From positions 83,268 to 147,267 of the forward strand of contig NZ_FNHQ01000001.1 in assembly GCF_900103535.1 (NCBI RefSeq): 64,000 bases of DNA, read 5' to 3'. Shown piece after piece: positions 17,522 through 26,944 of this stretch (positions are counted from its first letter, which is position 1; each line of letters opens with the position of its first letter). The notes below the pieces were generated by a model. The model was not told where the DNA came from. It saw only the letters and a program-made list of their open reading frames with translations, and did no database searches. The position numbers and the translations under genes are program-made. The DNA comes from Megasphaera paucivorans (GTDB lineage Bacteria > Bacillota > Negativicutes > Veillonellales > Megasphaeraceae).

Positions 17522-17836
17522 TTACTCCATCGTTTTTAACACTTTATCTATGGTCTCGGCAAATCCCGCATCAGTTAAAAGGATAACTACATGCCGTTCC
17601 TTTCCTATCGATCTGCCCAATTGTTCCTTCGTAAATATATCAACAACAGTTATTTTCTTTTGTTCCGACAAATACCGGTACTTTTTAACATTATCTGAAC
17701 CCCCGTCTGATGCCAAAAACAAAAGAGGAACTGTATGATGCTTTAAATGCTTTTGTGCAGCAAAATCTCCGCAAACCAATTTACGGGATCGATATGCCAA
17801 CCCTAAAAGACTTAAAATCTGTTCTTCCTTCGTCAT
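17522..17836 (-). CDS. ylxQ: L7Ae-family ribosomal-associated protein YlxQ
   Basis: This is a 104-residue L7Ae/L30e/S12e-type protein: LLGLAYRSRKLVCGDFAA at the N-terminus, VPLLFLASDGGSDNVKKY in the middle and a VVDIFTKEQLGRSIGK segment near the end. Members bind kink-turn RNA, though the role of the bacterial YlxQ is not well defined. Its start overlaps the ylxR stop by four bases. Position between ylxR and infB supports the assignment. Confidence 0.88.
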   Translation of the reverse strand: MTKEEQILSLLGLAYRSRKLVCGDFAAQKHLKHHTVPLLFLASDGGSDNVKKYRYLSEQKKITVVDIFTKEQLGRSIGKERHVVILLTDAGFAETIDKVLKTME

Positions 17837-18093
17837 AATAATTCCTGTTTCAAAGTCTCATAAATCTCATCAGAAACCTTTGTCTTGAGAGAACGTTCCA
17901 AGCGATGTTCCTTATACGCTTTTTCCAAACACTCATTTGTTGCGCAGATATATGCACCACGGCCAGATTTTTTTCCTGTTTTGTCAATTTCCACATTGCC
18001 CTCCGGTGTAAGAACAATACGGATCATTTCCTTTTTATTTTTAGGTTCCTGACAGCCCACACAAATACGCAAAGGTACCTTTTTTTTCTTCAT
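17833..18093 (-). CDS. ylxR: YlxR/RnpM family RNA-binding protein
   Basis: This 86-residue protein has the YlxR fold pattern: RICVGCQEPKNKKEMIRIV at the N-terminus, then KKSGRGAYIC and a basic C-terminal helix. The family has been linked to RNase P modulation in Bacillus. It lies 10 bp after nusA and overlaps ylxQ, the standard nusA operon order. Confidence 0.9.
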   Translation of the reverse strand: MKKKKVPLRICVGCQEPKNKKEMIRIVLTPEGNVEIDKTGKKSGRGAYICATNECLEKAYKEHRLERSLKTKVSDEIYETLKQELL

Positions 18094-18103
18094 GGCTCTT
18101 CTC

Positions 18104-19255
18104 CTATGATTTCATATTTTCTTCAGCCAATTCTGCTGAAACCACAGCGTCTCCCATTATATCCAAATCATCAATTACATCCTTGGTGCCTGTTTCATTA
18201 TTTGCAGATGCCGCCTGTGTCTCACTTTTGATATCTATTTTCCAATTAGTCAGCTTTGCTGCCAGACGGGCATTCTGTCCCGCCTTCCCGATAGCAAGGG
18301 ATAGTTGATAATCTGGAACAACAACACTGGAAGATTTATCATTTTCATCCACTGTCACAGAAATAACCTGTGCCGGACTCAGCGCATTCGCAATATAAAC
18401 AGCGGGATCTTCATCCCATTTAACAATATCTATTTTTTCATTTTGCAATTCCGTTACAATGTTTTGTACGCGCATCCCTTTTTGGCCTACGCAAGCACCT
18501 ACCGAATCAACGTTTTCATCACGGGAATACACAGCGATTTTCGACCGGCGTCCCGGTTCACGGGCAACCGATTTCAATTCCACGACCCCATCATATATTT
18601 CAGGTACTTCTAATTCAAACAGCCGTTTTAAAAGTCCAGGATGAGTACGGGACAAAAGGATTTGTGCTCCCTTAGTCGTTTTGCGTACTTCTACAACATA
18701 GCATTTAATCCGTTGTCCTACCGTATACGTCTCTGTCGGAATTTGTTCAGAAACAGGAAGCACGGCTTCTGCCTTTCCCAAATCAATATAGATGTTTTTC
18801 TGTTCAATCCGTTGAATGATACCGGTTATGATATCATCCGTACGATTGGAAAATTCGTCATACACAATACTGCGTTCTGCTTCACGCAAGCGCTGGATCA
18901 TAACCTGTTTAGCTGCTTGTGCAGCGATTCGACCAAAATTTTTCGGTGTTACATCGACATTGACAACATCATCTATGTCATATCCATTATCAATATTACG
19001 GGCTAATTGCAATGAAATCTGGGTTTCCTTATCTTCTACAGTTTCCACGACTGTCTTAGGTGCCATGATACGATAATCACCGGTATTGCGATTTAATGCA
19101 ACAACAGCATTGCTGTTAGCTCCGGGTTCCTTTTTATAAGCTGTAATTAAGACAGCTTCCAGCGAATCATAAATAACATCCGGAGATACATTTTTTTCTT
19201 TTGACAAATATTCAATGGCACTTAGTAACTCTTTATTCACGTTTATAACCTCCAA
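18104..19255 (-). CDS. nusA: Transcription termination/antitermination factor NusA
   Basis: This 383-residue NusA has an N-terminal RNA polymerase-binding domain, an S1 domain around residues 135-200 (IITGIIQRIEQKNIYIDLGK) and two KH domains with KIAVYSRDENVDSVGACVG and SLAIGKAGQNARLAAKL. A short acidic tail follows. It lacks the C-terminal acidic repeats of E. coli NusA, as is normal in Firmicutes. It follows rimP without a gap. Confidence 0.96.
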   Translation of the reverse strand: MEVINVNKELLSAIEYLSKEKNVSPDVIYDSLEAVLITAYKKEPGANSNAVVALNRNTGDYRIMAPKTVVETVEDKETQISLQLARNIDNGYDIDDVVNVDVTPKNFGRIAAQAAKQVMIQRLREAERSIVYDEFSNRTDDIITGIIQRIEQKNIYIDLGKAEAVLPVSEQIPTETYTVGQRIKCYVVEVRKTTKGAQILLSRTHPGLLKRLFELEVPEIYDGVVELKSVAREPGRRSKIAVYSRDENVDSVGACVGQKGMRVQNIVTELQNEKIDIVKWDEDPAVYIANALSPAQVISVTVDENDKSSSVVVPDYQLSLAIGKAGQNARLAAKLTNWKIDIKSETQAASANNETGTKDVIDDLDIMGDAVVSAELAEENMKS

Positions 19256-19717
19256 CTAAAAATCAATATGCAGCCGTATTTGAGATATCTCTTTACTATT
19301 CAATATTTCTTCCATTCCGTCCACACGTACTATAAGGGTTCCATCATCCTGCTTTTTACCAAGTTCCGCAACAAGAAGCTTAGTATTCTTATGCGCCTTA
19401 AAAAAATGAATGTCTACCATGCGTCCTTCATAACGAATAAAATCCGAATCTTTTTTAAGGATGCGATCCAATCCCGGAGAAGATACTTCCAACAGATAAT
19501 TGTCAATGATAGGATCTTTTATATCAAGTATTTTACTAAGTTTTTCGCTGACAGACTGGCAGTCTTCCAAATCAATTCCGCCTTTTTTATCCAAAAACAC
19601 CCGCAAATACCAGTTTTTCTCACGCACATACTCAACATCAACCAGTTCCAATGGCGTGCCTGCAATAATCGTTTCTACTTCTTCCGTTATAATTCTTTCG
19701 ATTTCTTCCCGTTTCAT
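19256..19717 (-). CDS. rimP: Ribosome maturation factor RimP
   Basis: This 153-residue protein matches RimP: ELVDVEYVREKNWYLRVFLDK in the N-terminal domain, the DCQSVSEKLSKILD helix, and YLLEVSSPGLDR ahead of the Sm-like C-terminal domain. It is needed for 30S subunit maturation. It opens the rimP-nusA-ylxR-ylxQ-infB-rbfA-nrnA-truB-ribF run. Confidence 0.94.
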   Translation of the reverse strand: MKREEIERIITEEVETIIAGTPLELVDVEYVREKNWYLRVFLDKKGGIDLEDCQSVSEKLSKILDIKDPIIDNYLLEVSSPGLDRILKKDSDFIRYEGRMVDIHFFKAHKNTKLLVAELGKKQDDGTLIVRVDGMEEILNSKEISQIRLHIDF

Positions 19718-19756
19718 TTTATCACCCTGTACTTTCTAAATAGTGTGGGTAAAAGT

Positions 19757-19787
19757 TGAGAGTGGGTTCACACCCACTCTCAAAAAA
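19757..19787 (-). terminator. Hairpin between the unknown gene and rimP
   Basis: The stem GAGAGTGGG/CCCACTCTC has a short loop. On the minus strand only AACTTTTACC follows, so it may be a weak terminator or a leader hairpin of the rimP operon. Confidence 0.5.
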
Positions 19788-19851
19788 ACAACTTAATTAC
19801 ATTTAGTATATCACTATCATACCCATCTGACAACAGTGAAACACCCTTAAG

Positions 19852-20532
19852 TCAGCTCAGTTCTGCTAATATGCCGTCTAAAACAGCCATGAGATGTTGC
19901 CCCAAAGAAACTTCCAATTTTTTTAAATCATGCCCATCAAAATCATGAACCAGATTAGGAAAATTATGAATTCGCCGTTCCGCAAAGAAATCATCTCGCA
20001 AAACGTTATACATAACAGATAATCCACTGCGTGTTTCTTTTTGATAGTACGAAATAATCATGTACGAACCATTAATAATCCGTACTGCCTGTGAAGGTTC
20101 TATTAATCGTTTAAAGCCTTTATATTCTTTCGGAAGGATTCCTTCCCAATTAACTTCAGCTATTCCCTTATTTTTAAAAATAACGGTAAAATTAGCCGGT
20201 CGATCCACATAATAACATTGAATTAACCGGGGAAGACGTTTTTCCACCATATATGTAAATACGTCAAAATCTCCCGTAATAAATTCAATAAGAGCAAATT
20301 CCAACATGCAAATATCAGTGCGCACTGCATATTCCTCCGAAACCGGATTGAAAGTTGCACGCACAGACCATCCATTGCAGGAATCTTGATAAGAAAAAAT
20401 AACAAATTCCTTATCGTGGCCATCTTCCGTTATCATTTTAAATTCTTCTGTCAATTTAAAAGCTCCCACATGAAGTGGGAGAACGGAAGTTATATTCCAT
20501 TGTCGTATACGTTCAGTCAAGGCATTATCCAT
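19852..20532 (-). CDS. Uncharacterised protein next to tRNA-Leu
   Basis: This 226-residue soluble protein is not recognised and has no signal peptide or membrane segment. It is rich in aromatic residues and beta-strand-like stretches. The first plausible start is the ATG at 20532, only 10 bp after the 3' end of the tRNA gene. No Shine-Dalgarno sequence is visible, so the message may be processed from a tRNA-containing transcript and translated as a near-leaderless RNA, or the true start may be further in (for example an ATG ~33 codons on). A hairpin separates it from rimP. Confidence 0.55.
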   Translation of the reverse strand: MDNALTERIRQWNITSVLPLHVGAFKLTEEFKMITEDGHDKEFVIFSYQDSCNGWSVRATFNPVSEEYAVRTDICMLEFALIEFITGDFDVFTYMVEKRLPRLIQCYYVDRPANFTVIFKNKGIAEVNWEGILPKEYKGFKRLIEPSQAVRIINGSYMIISYYQKETRSGLSVMYNVLRDDFFAERRIHNFPNLVHDFDGHDLKKLEVSLGQHLMAVLDGILAELS

Positions 20533-20542
20533 AGTAAAATAG

Positions 20543-20628
20543 TGGTGCGGTTGGTGGGACTTGAACCCACACGATCGAAAGATCACTGCCACCTGAAGAC
20601 AGCGCGTCTGCCATTCCGCCACAACCGC
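20543..20628 (-). tRNA. tRNA-Leu (anticodon CAG)
   Basis: This is an 86-nt class II tRNA with an encoded CCA. The acceptor arms are GCGGTTG...CAACCGC, the anticodon stem CTGTC/GGCAG encloses the loop TTCAGGT (anticodon CAG), there is a long variable arm (GATCTTTCGATC), and the T arm is GTGGG-TTCAAGT-CCCAC. It reads CUG codons. It lies between the slt and hypothetical genes. Confidence 0.96.
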
Positions 20629-20636
20629 ATAGTGAA

Positions 20637-21212
20637 CTAAAAATCATATAATTTCTTATACTGCTCTTCGTTTTGCAATACCACTTTAACATATTCTCTA
20701 GTTTCTGAAAAGGGTATTTTTTCAATTTCTGAAAAATCTTTTTTCCAGCCATATTTGCTTATCCAGCTGTCGACATGACCTCGCCCAGCATTATACGCTG
20801 CCAATGCTAATACTTGATTACCGTCAAATTCCTTAAGTAAATAAGCCAGATACCATGTACCCATTTTAACATTAGTCCGTACATCTCTGAGTTTATCCGG
20901 GGTAAAATCTTTCATCCCCATCTGTTCTGCAATCCATGTACCGGTTTCGGGCATAATCTGCATCAAACCGTTAGCTCCTCGCTTAGAAGAAGCATCTTCT
21001 CTGAACTTGCTTTCTGCCAGAATAACTGCTGCCACTAAAGCAGGATGTACATGGTTTTCATAGGAATAATACCGAACCATATAATCATATTGCAAAGGAT
21101 ATGCTATTTCTCTCATCAACGCATCTTTCCATGTGTAAAAGTATCCGCAGGAGAAACAAACCAACAGTATCGCTATGACAATTGTTCGTTTATTATTCCG
21201 TTTCTGCCTCAA
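20637..21212 (-). CDS. SLT-family lytic transglycosylase, membrane-anchored
   Basis: This protein of about 191 residues has an N-terminal hydrophobic signal/anchor segment and a C-terminal SLT domain. The catalytic Glu is in ILAESKFRE, followed by GLMQIMPETG and ALAAYNAGRGHV, the typical goose-type lysozyme-like motifs. Such enzymes cleave peptidoglycan strands to 1,6-anhydro products in the envelope. The start is ambiguous: a TTG at 21212 with GGAGG 5 bases upstream fits best, while an ATG at 21215 and a TTG at 21227 are alternatives. It overlaps the end of coaE. Confidence 0.85.
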   Translation of the reverse strand: MRQKRNNKRTIVIAILLVCFSCGYFYTWKDALMREIAYPLQYDYMVRYYSYENHVHPALVAAVILAESKFREDASSKRGANGLMQIMPETGTWIAEQMGMKDFTPDKLRDVRTNVKMGTWYLAYLLKEFDGNQVLALAAYNAGRGHVDSWISKYGWKKDFSEIEKIPFSETREYVKVVLQNEEQYKKLYDF

Positions 21213-21831
21213 CATTCCCTCCCCCAAGGTTGCCCTTGGATAACAGTAAATTCCATTGTATCCGCACTTGTTCCTCTGTATATTCCAGTGAACCCGTGTT
21301 GTCGATGATAACTTGCGCCAATGACTTTTTTTCGTCTATAGGAAGTTGAGCATGGATGCGCGCTGATGCTTCATCTGCAGTATAATTATTCCGGTTCATC
21401 AAGCGTTGCAACTGTGTTGCCGGATCTACATATACCAGCCAGGTCTCATCAACGTACAGATAGTATTTTAACTCAAAAAGAAGTGGCATGTCAAGGAAAA
21501 CTATCTTGGCTTTTTTATTTTTTTGCAATCTTTTTATTTCTATATCGATTTTTTCATGAATTAACGGGTGCAAAATAGATTCCAATTTTTTTTTCTGTTC
21601 TACATCATTAAAAACTATATTTCCTATATATGCCCGATTCATCGTACCATCAGACAAAACGGATTGCGGGCCAAAAGCTGATATCACCGCTCGCAGTCCG
21701 GAAGAATTAGGAGTTACAACAGCTTTAGCCAATTCGTCGCAATCAATAATATACGCACCATAACTTTTTAATATATTAATAACTGTGCTTTTCCCTGAAG
21801 CAATACCACCAGATACACCTATAATATACAT
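21193..21831 (-). CDS. coaE: Dephospho-CoA kinase
   Basis: This protein of about 212 residues has Walker A GGIASGKST near the N-terminus, the DCDELAK motif, an FLDMPLLFE segment and the lid region (LMNRNNYTADEA). It phosphorylates the ribose 3' position of dephospho-CoA in the last step of CoA synthesis. The ATG at 21831 lies 8 bp after the mutM stop. The mutM-coaE pairing after polA is the usual Firmicutes arrangement. Confidence 0.94.
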   Translation of the reverse strand: MYIIGVSGGIASGKSTVINILKSYGAYIIDCDELAKAVVTPNSSGLRAVISAFGPQSVLSDGTMNRAYIGNIVFNDVEQKKKLESILHPLIHEKIDIEIKRLQKNKKAKIVFLDMPLLFELKYYLYVDETWLVYVDPATQLQRLMNRNNYTADEASARIHAQLPIDEKKSLAQVIIDNTGSLEYTEEQVRIQWNLLLSKGNLGGGNVEAETE

Positions 21832-21839
21832 TTCTTCTC

Positions 21840-22664
21840 CTATTTTTGACAATGCGGACAATAATGAGTTCCCCTGCCGGCTAATTTTATATACACAATT
21901 TTCGTTCCACAAACAGGACACGGACGTCCCTCTCTGCCATAAACACAGAGATTCTGCTGATTTTGTCCTTCCTTTCCGCTTCCGTTAATAAAATCGCGAA
22001 TCGTCGTACCCCCATGCACAATGCCTTCTTCTAAAACGCGAACAACAGCATCATGTAATCGTACAGCTGTTTCTTTGCCAATGCGGTTACAACGGCGCAG
22101 TGGAGTTATCCGCGCTGCAAACAAGGCTTCATCAACATAAATATTCCCCAATCCGGCAACATTTGTTTGATCGAGCAAAAAACTTTTGATAGTCCGCGTT
22201 GTGTCTTTCAGTTTCTGCCTTAAATACGCTGCAGTAAAATCGGGGCTCGTTCCGTCTGGTCCCAATGTGTCATAGCCTTTGACACCTGTCAATCCGACAG
22301 AAGGAATCAGCCACAAACAGCCTAACGTCCGTACATCGCCATATAGCATTCGTCCTTGTGTCAATTGAAATACAATACGGTTGAAACGCGGCAGTACAGA
22401 AAAAGGTTCCTCTTCATATACAAGACGACCGGTCATGCGAAGATGAATCAGCAAAGATTGCGGTCCATCTATATGCAGAAAAAGATATTTTCCCCGCCGT
22501 TCTACCTTTTTTATTTTTTTGTTTTTAAGTGCTGCCGCAAATTGCTGCGACGTCGCATTCTTAATAAGCCTCGGTAAAAAAATTTCTATTTGCTGTATTG
22601 ATTTTCCTGGCAAATGGTTTTGCAAATATCGTCGTACCGTTTCTACTTCCGGCAGTTCCGGCAT
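21840..22664 (-). CDS. mutM: Formamidopyrimidine-DNA glycosylase (Fpg/MutM)
   Basis: This 274-residue protein starts MPELPEVE, giving the catalytic Pro and Glu after Met removal. The helix-two-turn-helix lies around DQTNVAGLGNIYVDE, and the C-terminal zinc finger has CVYGREGRPCPVCG...YCPHC. It removes 8-oxoguanine and nicks the strand. It sits 9 bp after polA, so the two base-repair genes are probably co-transcribed. Confidence 0.96.
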   Translation of the reverse strand: MPELPEVETVRRYLQNHLPGKSIQQIEIFLPRLIKNATSQQFAAALKNKKIKKVERRGKYLFLHIDGPQSLLIHLRMTGRLVYEEEPFSVLPRFNRIVFQLTQGRMLYGDVRTLGCLWLIPSVGLTGVKGYDTLGPDGTSPDFTAAYLRQKLKDTTRTIKSFLLDQTNVAGLGNIYVDEALFAARITPLRRCNRIGKETAVRLHDAVVRVLEEGIVHGGTTIRDFINGSGKEGQNQQNLCVYGREGRPCPVCGTKIVYIKLAGRGTHYCPHCQK

Positions 22665-22673
22665 TTCATCCTC

Positions 22674-25301
22674 CTACTTTGCTTCTTCCCAATTTATTCC
22701 ATAATTGATGTCTACCGTCAGTGGTACAGAAAGCGCCACGACATGTTCCATGTTATCTTTTAATATTTTCGCTACTTCTTCCCGTTCTTCTTCAGGTACT
22801 TCCAACACCAATTCATCATGAACTTGTACTAACAGACAGGATTTCAGCTTACGCTGTTCCAGCTCTTTCTGAACCGCATTCATGGCCATTTTTATAATAT
22901 CGGCAGCACTGCCTTGAATTGGAGTGTTCATAGCAGTCCGTTCGGCAAAAGATCTCCTATTAAAATTTTTGCTGTTAATTTCCGGGAGCATGCGTATGCG
23001 TCCAAACATGGTCTTAGCCATACCGGTCTCACGGGCATTTTCAATCAGACTATCCATATATCCGCGCACGTGATCATACCGATTAAAATATGCCTGTATA
23101 TATTCTTTAGCCTGGCTACGCAAAATATTGATATTGCGTGCCAATCCAAAATCACTGATCCCATAAATAATGCCAAAATTAACGGCTTTGGCATGAGATC
23201 TCTGTTCCGCAGTAACTTGTTCAAGAGGTATACCAAATACTTCTGAAGCTGTGCGCCGATGAATATCCTGTTTTTTAAGAAAGCCGTCTATCATCGTAGG
23301 ATCTTGAGAGAGGTGTGCTAAAAGCCGCAATTCTATTTGCGAATAATCCGCCGACATAATATATGTATACCCTTTTCCCGGTATAAAAAGCGAACGGATA
23401 TGACGTCCTTGTTCTGTACGAATAGGGATATTCTGTAAATTGGGATCCGAGCTGCTAAGACGTCCCGTTGCCGTCACCATTTGATTAAAAGAAGTATAAA
23501 TCCGGCCTGTAGATGGTAAAATAAGGGGTTCCAACCCTTCCAGATACGTAGAAATCAGTTTTTTCAAAGCCCGAAATTGCAGGATTTTAGGGATAACAAC
23601 ATGCCTGTCCTTTAATTCTTCTAAAACTTCAGAATCTGTAGAATACCCTGTTTTGGTTTTCTTGACTACAGGCAAACCCATTTTTTCAAACAAAACAACC
23701 CCCAGTTGTTTTGTGGAATTAATATTAAACACTTCACCTACATCATCATAAATTGCTTCTTCCAAACGATCCGCCGCCAATGATAACTCCTGTTCCATCG
23801 TACCCAGTTTTTGTACATCCACGGTAAATCCATTCATTTCCATGATTGCCAGAGTATGAATCAACGGAATTTCTATCGTATCATATAGGGAAACAAGGCC
23901 AATGTTTTTCAAAGATTCCTGTACCTGCGGCCAGACTTGCAGTGCAAATTGCGCAGCACTGGCAGCCTTATGTGCATCATCCGTCATATCTTCATCAAAC
24001 GGCACGCCAAATCGTTCCGACAAATAAGATAATCCATAAGTCGTGCGTGTCGGATCGAGCAAATACGCGGCCAGCGTTAAATCTGCAAGAGGAAATTGTT
24101 CCACTTTTACATTGGCACTGCTGTAGTCAAACAAAGAGCCTTTCTCGGTTATTGCATAAGCAGCCGTAACTTTAGTCAGCATTTTACCATCAGAAGTGAC
24201 CACCAGCAAAGCGTTTGGCAGCATCTTCAAATAGGCTTCTTCTTTATCGTGGGGAACCATAAGCACCCCTTCCGCCACAGCCACAGCTAAAGTCGTTACG
24301 TGTGGTACAGGCAGATTGTTCGTATACAAGGCTTCAACAGCCACTATCTGATTTGCCATTTTTTCGGGCGGCAATTCCTGTACTGTCAATAGTTGCAATT
24401 CTGGTTTATTCAATGATGTATTTACTGCAGCAAAACGATCAAACGCAGAAAAACGGTTCAGCAAATTTTTAAATCCCAAGCTGCGAAATAACGCAGTCAC
24501 TTCCTCCATCCGCGGCTGCGGCAAAAACATATCAAGCGTATATTCAATAGGTACATTGCACCGTATTGTTGCAAGTTCTTTAGATAAAAAAGCTTTATCT
24601 CTGCCGTCAAAAAGTTTTTCTTTTAATTTTTTTCCGGATATTTCTTCTAAATGGTCATACACTCCTTCCAGCGTTCCATATGCCGTAATAAGCTTCAGTG
24701 CAGTCTTCTCGCCGACTCCGGGAACTCCCGGTATGTTATCGGCCGAATCGCCCATAAGTGCCTTCATATCAATAACCTGCAACGCCGTAAAACCATATTC
24801 AGTTTTCATTACTTCCGGAGTTACGGCCAGCATAGTCGTAATTCCTTTTTTCGTCAAATGAACCGTAATATCCTGATCCACCAATTGCAATGCATCACGG
24901 TCTCCTGTAACAACAGCCACTTCTACATGTTGCTTTTCCATATTCTTGGCCACAGTACCAATGATATCATCGCCCTCATACCCTTGCAATTCCAGTACAG
25001 AGATTCCCAAACAGGATAAAACTTCCCTGATAAGGGAAAATTGCGGACTTAACTCATCAGGGGCCGGCTTGCGTGTAGCTTTATAGTCATCATAGATATC
25101 ATTTCGAAACGTATGTTTATCTTTGTCAAAAGCTACAGCTACATATTGCGGATTTAATTCTTCATATAACTTTAACAGCATATTTAAAAAACCATATACG
25201 GCATTCGTATATCGTCCCTGGCTGTCCGTCAATAACGGCATAGCATAAAATGCCCGATACAACAGGCTGCTGCCGTCAATAATTGCTAGTTTTTCTTTCA
25301 T
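22674..25301 (-). CDS. polA: DNA polymerase I
   Basis: This 875-residue polymerase has a 5'-3' exonuclease domain (IDGSSLLYRAFYAMP, GDRDALQLV, GDSADNIPGVPGVGEKTA). The central 3'-5' exonuclease-like domain has lost the DxE metal ligands (AVEAL instead of the FDTET motif), so proofreading is probably absent, as in many Firmicutes. The polymerase core has SADYSQIELRLLAHLS (motif A), KAVNFGIIYG (motif B) and LVQVHDELVLE (motif C). It fills gaps in repair and removes RNA primers. The ATG at 25301 is preferred over an upstream in-frame start at 25322. Confidence 0.96.
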   Translation of the reverse strand: MKEKLAIIDGSSLLYRAFYAMPLLTDSQGRYTNAVYGFLNMLLKLYEELNPQYVAVAFDKDKHTFRNDIYDDYKATRKPAPDELSPQFSLIREVLSCLGISVLELQGYEGDDIIGTVAKNMEKQHVEVAVVTGDRDALQLVDQDITVHLTKKGITTMLAVTPEVMKTEYGFTALQVIDMKALMGDSADNIPGVPGVGEKTALKLITAYGTLEGVYDHLEEISGKKLKEKLFDGRDKAFLSKELATIRCNVPIEYTLDMFLPQPRMEEVTALFRSLGFKNLLNRFSAFDRFAAVNTSLNKPELQLLTVQELPPEKMANQIVAVEALYTNNLPVPHVTTLAVAVAEGVLMVPHDKEEAYLKMLPNALLVVTSDGKMLTKVTAAYAITEKGSLFDYSSANVKVEQFPLADLTLAAYLLDPTRTTYGLSYLSERFGVPFDEDMTDDAHKAASAAQFALQVWPQVQESLKNIGLVSLYDTIEIPLIHTLAIMEMNGFTVDVQKLGTMEQELSLAADRLEEAIYDDVGEVFNINSTKQLGVVLFEKMGLPVVKKTKTGYSTDSEVLEELKDRHVVIPKILQFRALKKLISTYLEGLEPLILPSTGRIYTSFNQMVTATGRLSSSDPNLQNIPIRTEQGRHIRSLFIPGKGYTYIMSADYSQIELRLLAHLSQDPTMIDGFLKKQDIHRRTASEVFGIPLEQVTAEQRSHAKAVNFGIIYGISDFGLARNINILRSQAKEYIQAYFNRYDHVRGYMDSLIENARETGMAKTMFGRIRMLPEINSKNFNRRSFAERTAMNTPIQGSAADIIKMAMNAVQKELEQRKLKSCLLVQVHDELVLEVPEEEREEVAKILKDNMEHVVALSVPLTVDINYGINWEEAK

Positions 25302-25337
25302 ATAAACATCCCCGTCTATCATCGATTTTTACTACAG

Positions 25338-25760
25338 TTAATGCATTAAAGATTTGATAATGCTGTAACCAAAATAAATAACAGCACAGCCAATAATAAA
25401 AGGAGCCGCATATACGAGCAAACTCAACGCAGCAAAAATCACAGCTACAATACATAATAAAATAAAACCAATAGCAAACTTTATACGTAAAGGAAGTCTA
25501 TTTGTTGCATAGATATGCACATGTGGATTTTGACTGTCTTCTTGTTTTCCATGTGATCGAAAAACAGTATCAAAAATAGTTTGCTTATCCTCAGCCGAAT
25601 CATGCACTGAACCATCTGCATCAATAGTTTTACCACGAAAATTGTTTTTCTCTTCTCTTGAAAGAACTTGGACCCGTTCATTTTCTACAGCCGCTCGATG
25701 GCAGCTTTCACATAAACCGTCATCATATACGGCGTCTCTATCACAGTTTTTACACTTCAT
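25338..25760 (-). CDS. Zinc-knuckle membrane protein, uncharacterised
   Basis: This 140-residue protein begins MKCKNCD...CESCH, a four-cysteine knuckle, continues with a polar linker and ends in one or two membrane helices (about residues 90-135). The ATG at 25760 has a strong GGGAGGATAATC site, so upstream in-frame codons are not used. Small zinc-knuckle membrane proteins of this type are common in Firmicutes and have no assigned role. A terminator upstream isolates it from the phosphate transporter; polA follows 36 bp later. Confidence 0.65.
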   Translation of the reverse strand: MKCKNCDRDAVYDDGLCESCHRAAVENERVQVLSREEKNNFRGKTIDADGSVHDSAEDKQTIFDTVFRSHGKQEDSQNPHVHIYATNRLPLRIKFAIGFILLCIVAVIFAALSLLVYAAPFIIGCAVIYFGYSIIKSLMH

Positions 25761-25848
25761 GATTATCCTCCCTATCATAAAAATCACAAGCGTTATCATT
25801 TTATTCACACTATCTTTTATTATAACGTAAAATTCGTTATACAAAAAG

Positions 25849-25886
25849 AGCAAAAAAAGAAAAAGCCACACGTATTAGGTGTGGCC
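25849..25886 (-). terminator. Intrinsic terminator of the phosphate transporter gene
   Basis: The stem GCCACAC/GTGTGGC is followed on the minus strand by TTTTTCTTTTTTT, about 30 bp after the transporter stop. Confidence 0.88.
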
Positions 25887-25915
25887 TTCTTACGGTAAAA
25901 TAAAATATTTCTATC

Positions 25916-26932
25916 TTACAATAAATTAGGCAAAAAGTTTGTAAAAACGTGACTAATAAAATAGTATGCAGCAGCCCCCATAAGAGCTGTGCAGGGAATT
26001 GTCAAAACCCATGCAAACACCATTTGTCTGGCAACATTCCAGTGTACCGCTTTTACTCGTTCTGCCGCGCCAACCCCCATAATCGAACCTGATACAACAT
26101 GTGTAGTCGATACAGGAAGATGCAGCAAGGTAGCCGTCAGAATAACAAATGCCGAATTCAAGTCTGCCGCAAAACCATGAATCGGATACATTTTAAAAAT
26201 TTTACCGCCTACTGTCCGAATAATTTTCCAGCCGCCCACACTGGTACCTGCCGCCATAGCTGCTGCACAAAGAAGTTTGACTACCATGGGGACTTCTAAT
26301 GTACCGATAAAGCCTCCAGATAACAACGCTAATGTAATAATCCCCATAGATTTTTGCGCATCGTTGGAACCATGAGAAAATGCCATAAGTGCTGCAGACA
26401 TTACCTGCAGGCGATTAGCAGATAGATTCACTTTGGCAGGCTTAAATCCCTTGCATACATGGAACACGATATGCATGATCAGATAGCCGACAATAATTGC
26501 AACTACAGGAGAAAGAACTAATGATAAAATAATTTTAAGTATTCCCAGCCCGTTTAACGCCGATATACCAACGGAAAAACAAACGGCCCCAATAAGACCG
26601 CCAATTAATGCATGGGATGAACTGGAAGGCATGCCAAACCACCATGTAACGAGATTCCAAATAATAGCACCTATCAGTCCGGCAATAATAATAACCTCGT
26701 TAATCAAATTAGCCGATATAACAATATCTCCGCCAATAGTTTTAGCAACTCCCGTAGATATCATGGCACCAACAAAATTCAATACAGCCGTACCCAGAAT
26801 AGCAATTCCCGGGCGGATAGCCCGTGTTGATACACATGTTGCAATGGCATTGGCCGTATCATGAAATCCATTAATAAAATCAAAAAACAAAGCTAAGACA
26901 ACAACGGCAATCATCAGATATGTATCAAGCAT
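25916..26932 (-). CDS. pit: PiT-family inorganic phosphate transporter
   Basis: This protein of about 338 residues has ~10 membrane helices and the two PiT repeats: FINGFHDTANAIAT in the N-terminal half and MAFSHGSNDAQKSMGI in the C-terminal half. SSSHALIGGLIGA and STTHVVSGSIMGVGA are the matching substrate-site hairpins. It imports phosphate, probably as metal-phosphate, with protons or sodium. The ATG at 26932 has AGAGGTGG 8 bases upstream. No PhoU-like partner gene, common next to pit genes, is present beside it. Confidence 0.92.
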   Translation of the reverse strand: MLDTYLMIAVVVLALFFDFINGFHDTANAIATCVSTRAIRPGIAILGTAVLNFVGAMISTGVAKTIGGDIVISANLINEVIIIAGLIGAIIWNLVTWWFGMPSSSSHALIGGLIGAVCFSVGISALNGLGILKIILSLVLSPVVAIIVGYLIMHIVFHVCKGFKPAKVNLSANRLQVMSAALMAFSHGSNDAQKSMGIITLALLSGGFIGTLEVPMVVKLLCAAAMAAGTSVGGWKIIRTVGGKIFKMYPIHGFAADLNSAFVILTATLLHLPVSTTHVVSGSIMGVGAAERVKAVHWNVARQMVFAWVLTIPCTALMGAAAYYFISHVFTNFLPNLL

Positions 26933-26944
26933 AGTTGTATCCAC

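Noticed and set aside
20533..20622. N-terminal extension of the unknown gene through tRNA-Leu
   Set aside because: The extra 30 residues are simply the translated tRNA sequence.
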